A DNA stretch of 64,000 bases from Flavobacteriales bacterium (GTDB lineage Bacteria; Bacteroidota; Bacteroidia; JACJYZ01). The notes beneath the pieces were generated by a model that worked only from the letters and a program-made list of their open reading frames with translations, searched no databases and had not been told where the DNA came from. Position numbers and translations under genes: made by a program. Shown in pieces: positions 62,046-64,000 of the stretch. Positions within the stretch are counted from its first letter, which is position 1. Each line of letters begins with the position of its first letter. The stretch covers positions 992,001 through 1,056,000 of the forward strand of contig JACJYZ010000002.1 of assembly GCA_020635855.1 (NCBI GenBank), in the 5' to 3' direction.

Positions 62046-63197
62046 ATGACATACAGTTGGAGTGACATAGCGAAGGTCTTCTGCCTGTTGATCGTGTTCC
62101 TGCTTTTGACCTGGTACCTGATCAGCAACGTTCAAAAGCGGGGATACAGGCTCAATTGGTTGAAGTGGTTGTTGCTGAACGGTTGGTTTTTTGCGGTGCT
62201 GATTGTGGGAGGAGAGGCTGTTTGTAAGCTTTTGATCAAGGTACGGCCTTCGGGTTCCTCGGTAACCACATCCACCCGGGAAACCGGTGGCGTAAAAAAA
62301 CTTCACTTGGAAAATGACTTGTTGGGCTATGTGATGAAACCCGATACATCCGTAACCTCTGTTTTGATATGGGGAAATGATACGGTTTGGAAAGCCCGGT
62401 ACGCTACCGATGCATACGGACGTCGCCGTGTACCCCTGTCGGCGGATAGCTCACGAACAGGTACCATCCTGATGTTCGGTTGCTCAGTGACATTCGGGTC
62501 CGGACTCAATGATGATGAAACATTGCCCTATTTCCTCGGTCTGAACATGAAGGATTATCAGGTATACAATTACGCAGACATGGGATATGGAACCCAGCAA
62601 ATGCTGGCTATCCTTGAGAAAACAGATCTCCATACCCAGGTGTCGCTATCTTCGGAACCGCCTGTGCTGGTATACGTGTTCATAGATCCCCACATTGAAC
62701 GGAACATAGGATCGATGTATGTATACAACAAGTGGGGATCCAACATGCCCTACTACGAAAGGAGTTCTGATGGCATACCCGTCAGGAAGGGTTCGTTCCG
62801 GACCGGGCGGAAAGGACGATCATACTTCTACCATATATTGGGTAAAAGCAACATCGCCCGATTTTTGAATATCAACGAAATTCATAAAGTCAACCATGAT
62901 GATTACATATTCACGGCCGATCTGATCGCGCGGGCTAGGGATCTGTTCAAAGAGCGGTATGGCAGCGACCGGTTCTACGTGATGATCGCAGCTGCATCTC
63001 TTCGGGATCCGACTTTCCCGGATGAATTGAAGGCACGGAATATTCGCTATTTCCGGTATGAAGACCGGCTCGAAGGCAACCGCGCCGACTACGAGTTTCC
63101 GCACGACGGACACCCCAACAGGAAATGGACCGAAGCAATCGCCGGTTTTCTGGCCGCTGATTTGAAACAGGAACTGAAGCACGCCGATTCGCCATGA
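62046..63197 (+). CDS. Membrane-anchored SGNH hydrolase-like protein
   Basis: A 383-residue protein with two N-terminal membrane helices (about 10-28 and 37-58) and an exported domain. FGCSVTFGSGLNDDETLPY contains Ser147 of block I, YNYADMGYGTQQMLA resembles block II, and the end has HDGHPNRKW with Asp354 and His356. These positions fit an SGNH esterase or acetyltransferase for surface polysaccharide. It is the second SGNH protein here but has no MBOAT of its own. Its stop overlaps the next ATG. Confidence 0.7.
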   Translation: MTYSWSDIAKVFCLLIVFLLLTWYLISNVQKRGYRLNWLKWLLLNGWFFAVLIVGGEAVCKLLIKVRPSGSSVTTSTRETGGVKKLHLENDLLGYVMKPDTSVTSVLIWGNDTVWKARYATDAYGRRRVPLSADSSRTGTILMFGCSVTFGSGLNDDETLPYFLGLNMKDYQVYNYADMGYGTQQMLAILEKTDLHTQVSLSSEPPVLVYVFIDPHIERNIGSMYVYNKWGSNMPYYERSSDGIPVRKGSFRTGRKGRSYFYHILGKSNIARFLNINEIHKVNHDDYIFTADLIARARDLFKERYGSDRFYVMIAAASLRDPTFPDELKARNIRYFRYEDRLEGNRADYEFPHDGHPNRKWTEAIAGFLAADLKQELKHADSP

Positions 63198-64000
63198 TGA
63201 ACGTGTTGTTTATCTCATACCAGTTCCCGCCCCTGAATGCGGGAGGTACGTTGCGACCAATGGCCTTCGCAAAGTATCTGCCTGACCATGGCATCATGCC
63301 CCTGGTGATCACCCTGGCACCTGACGACTACGGGAAGGTGTATGAAAAATACCAGACCGATCCTGCGATGTTTGAAGAGCTGCCCGTTCAGGTGCGGGAA
63401 CGGGTGACACCGGTCACAACAGAAAATGTACTCAACTACTACGGATCTCCCCTGAAGCGATTTGTAAATATCTACTTTGATGTGTACCGGGGTAAGGAGG
63501 GGGCAGCCTGGAAGCACCACTTTTACCGGGAGGCCGACCGGATGATCAAGGAGTTTCAACCACGCCTTGTGTTTGTTACCGCACCACCTTTCAGTATCAT
63601 ACCCCTCGCCGCCGGCGTTTGTGAAAAGCACCAACTTCCCCTGGTGCTTGATATGCGCGATGCTTGGACGTACTGGAACATGACGCCTTACGGTTCATAT
63701 CTGCACTATGTGCGTACCAAAGCCAATGAACAGGCAGCATTCCGACAGGCAACAGCCGTTATCGGTACATCCCGCCAGACCATCGATGATTGGAAATATC
63801 TGTTCCCTGATATGCCTGCCGGGAAGTTCAATTACATTCCGAATGGGTATGATGCCGATCAGAACGGAACACAGCCGGCAGCGGTGGTTAACTTGCCGCC
63901 CGACCCGCCCGTGTTCAGGATGACGTATATCGGTAGTTTCTATTATGCTCCCGAAAGCCGAAACATGATGATGTTGCCATGGTGGCGTAAAAGGGGACAT
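63194..64000 (+). CDS. Glycosyltransferase family 4, truncated at window end
   Basis: From ATG 63194 (overlapping the upstream TGA; a second ATG follows at once) 269 codons are open to the right edge. MNVLFISYQFPPLNAGGTLR is the N-terminal donor loop, LVFVTAPPFSIIPLA and VLDMRDAWTYWNM are typical of the Glyco_trans_4_4 group, and FNYIPNGYDAD marks the hinge before the second domain, which begins FRMTYIGSFYY. The remainder is outside the window, so the locus continues. Confidence 0.85.
   Translation, partial: MMNVLFISYQFPPLNAGGTLRPMAFAKYLPDHGIMPLVITLAPDDYGKVYEKYQTDPAMFEELPVQVRERVTPVTTENVLNYYGSPLKRFVNIYFDVYRGKEGAAWKHHFYREADRMIKEFQPRLVFVTAPPFSIIPLAAGVCEKHQLPLVLDMRDAWTYWNMTPYGSYLHYVRTKANEQAAFRQATAVIGTSRQTIDDWKYLFPDMPAGKFNYIPNGYDADQNGTQPAAVVNLPPDPPVFRMTYIGSFYYAPESRNMMMLPWWRKRGH

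Overview
The window looks like a chromosomal segment of a Bacteroidota bacterium of moderate G+C (an impression, not a count). Three very large secreted proteins end in type IX secretion (T9SS) sorting tails. One upstream region carries the Bacteroidota promoter pattern TTTG-N20-TAnnTTTG. Starts mostly lack strong Shine-Dalgarno sequences, and there is an exosortase with a PID-type sorting-signal peptide. I saw no tRNA, rRNA, CRISPR array, insertion sequence or phage gene.

Left part (1-20.1 kb). It holds the start of a TPR lipoprotein-like or secreted gene (minus strand), a CAP+OmpA-like secreted protein, a TerB/J-domain co-chaperone, a Nudix hydrolase and glyA. Next come a 67-residue PID-CTERM-type peptide and three tandem giant T9SS cargo genes (891, 1792 and 1559 residues, all minus strand). 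These share a roughly 230-residue module just after their beta-helix-like parts. They are followed by an exosortase and a four-helix membrane partner, divergent from the polysaccharide locus.

Right part (20.27-64 kb). About 41 genes all lie on the plus strand with gaps of 0-90 bp and many ATGA/GTGA overlaps, in effect one large surface-glycan locus that continues past the window. It opens with a Wzc-type tyrosine autokinase/co-polymerase and a Wzm/Wzt ABC exporter whose ATPase has a carbohydrate-binding tail. Sugar-nucleotide genes cover several routes: SDR epimerases, a UDP-glucuronate 4-epimerase-like enzyme, two DegT-type aminotransferases, a FdtA/QdtA-type ketoisomerase, a PseB/CapE-type 4,6-dehydratase with an RmlD-like reductase, and a nonulosonate cassette (short NeuB, NeuA fused to a KdsC-like phosphatase, and a DUF115-like protein). 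About nine genes are glycosyltransferases or candidates.

Tailoring genes are unusually many: four sulfotransferases, two formyltransferases, two FemAB/GNAT-like acyltransferases, one hexapeptide acyltransferase, an MBOAT with an SGNH partner and a second SGNH protein, two polysaccharide deacetylase-like proteins, three methyltransferases, two asparagine-synthetase-type proteins (one without the nucleophilic Cys) and an alanine-racemase-like protein with an unusual N-terminal extension. The predicted product is an acidic, sulfated, N-acylated or formylated glycan, possibly containing nonulosonate, amides and amino acids. The joint presence of an exosortase set, T9SS cargo and this glycan locus raises the possibility that protein sorting and anchoring are linked to the glycan. 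That link is inference only.
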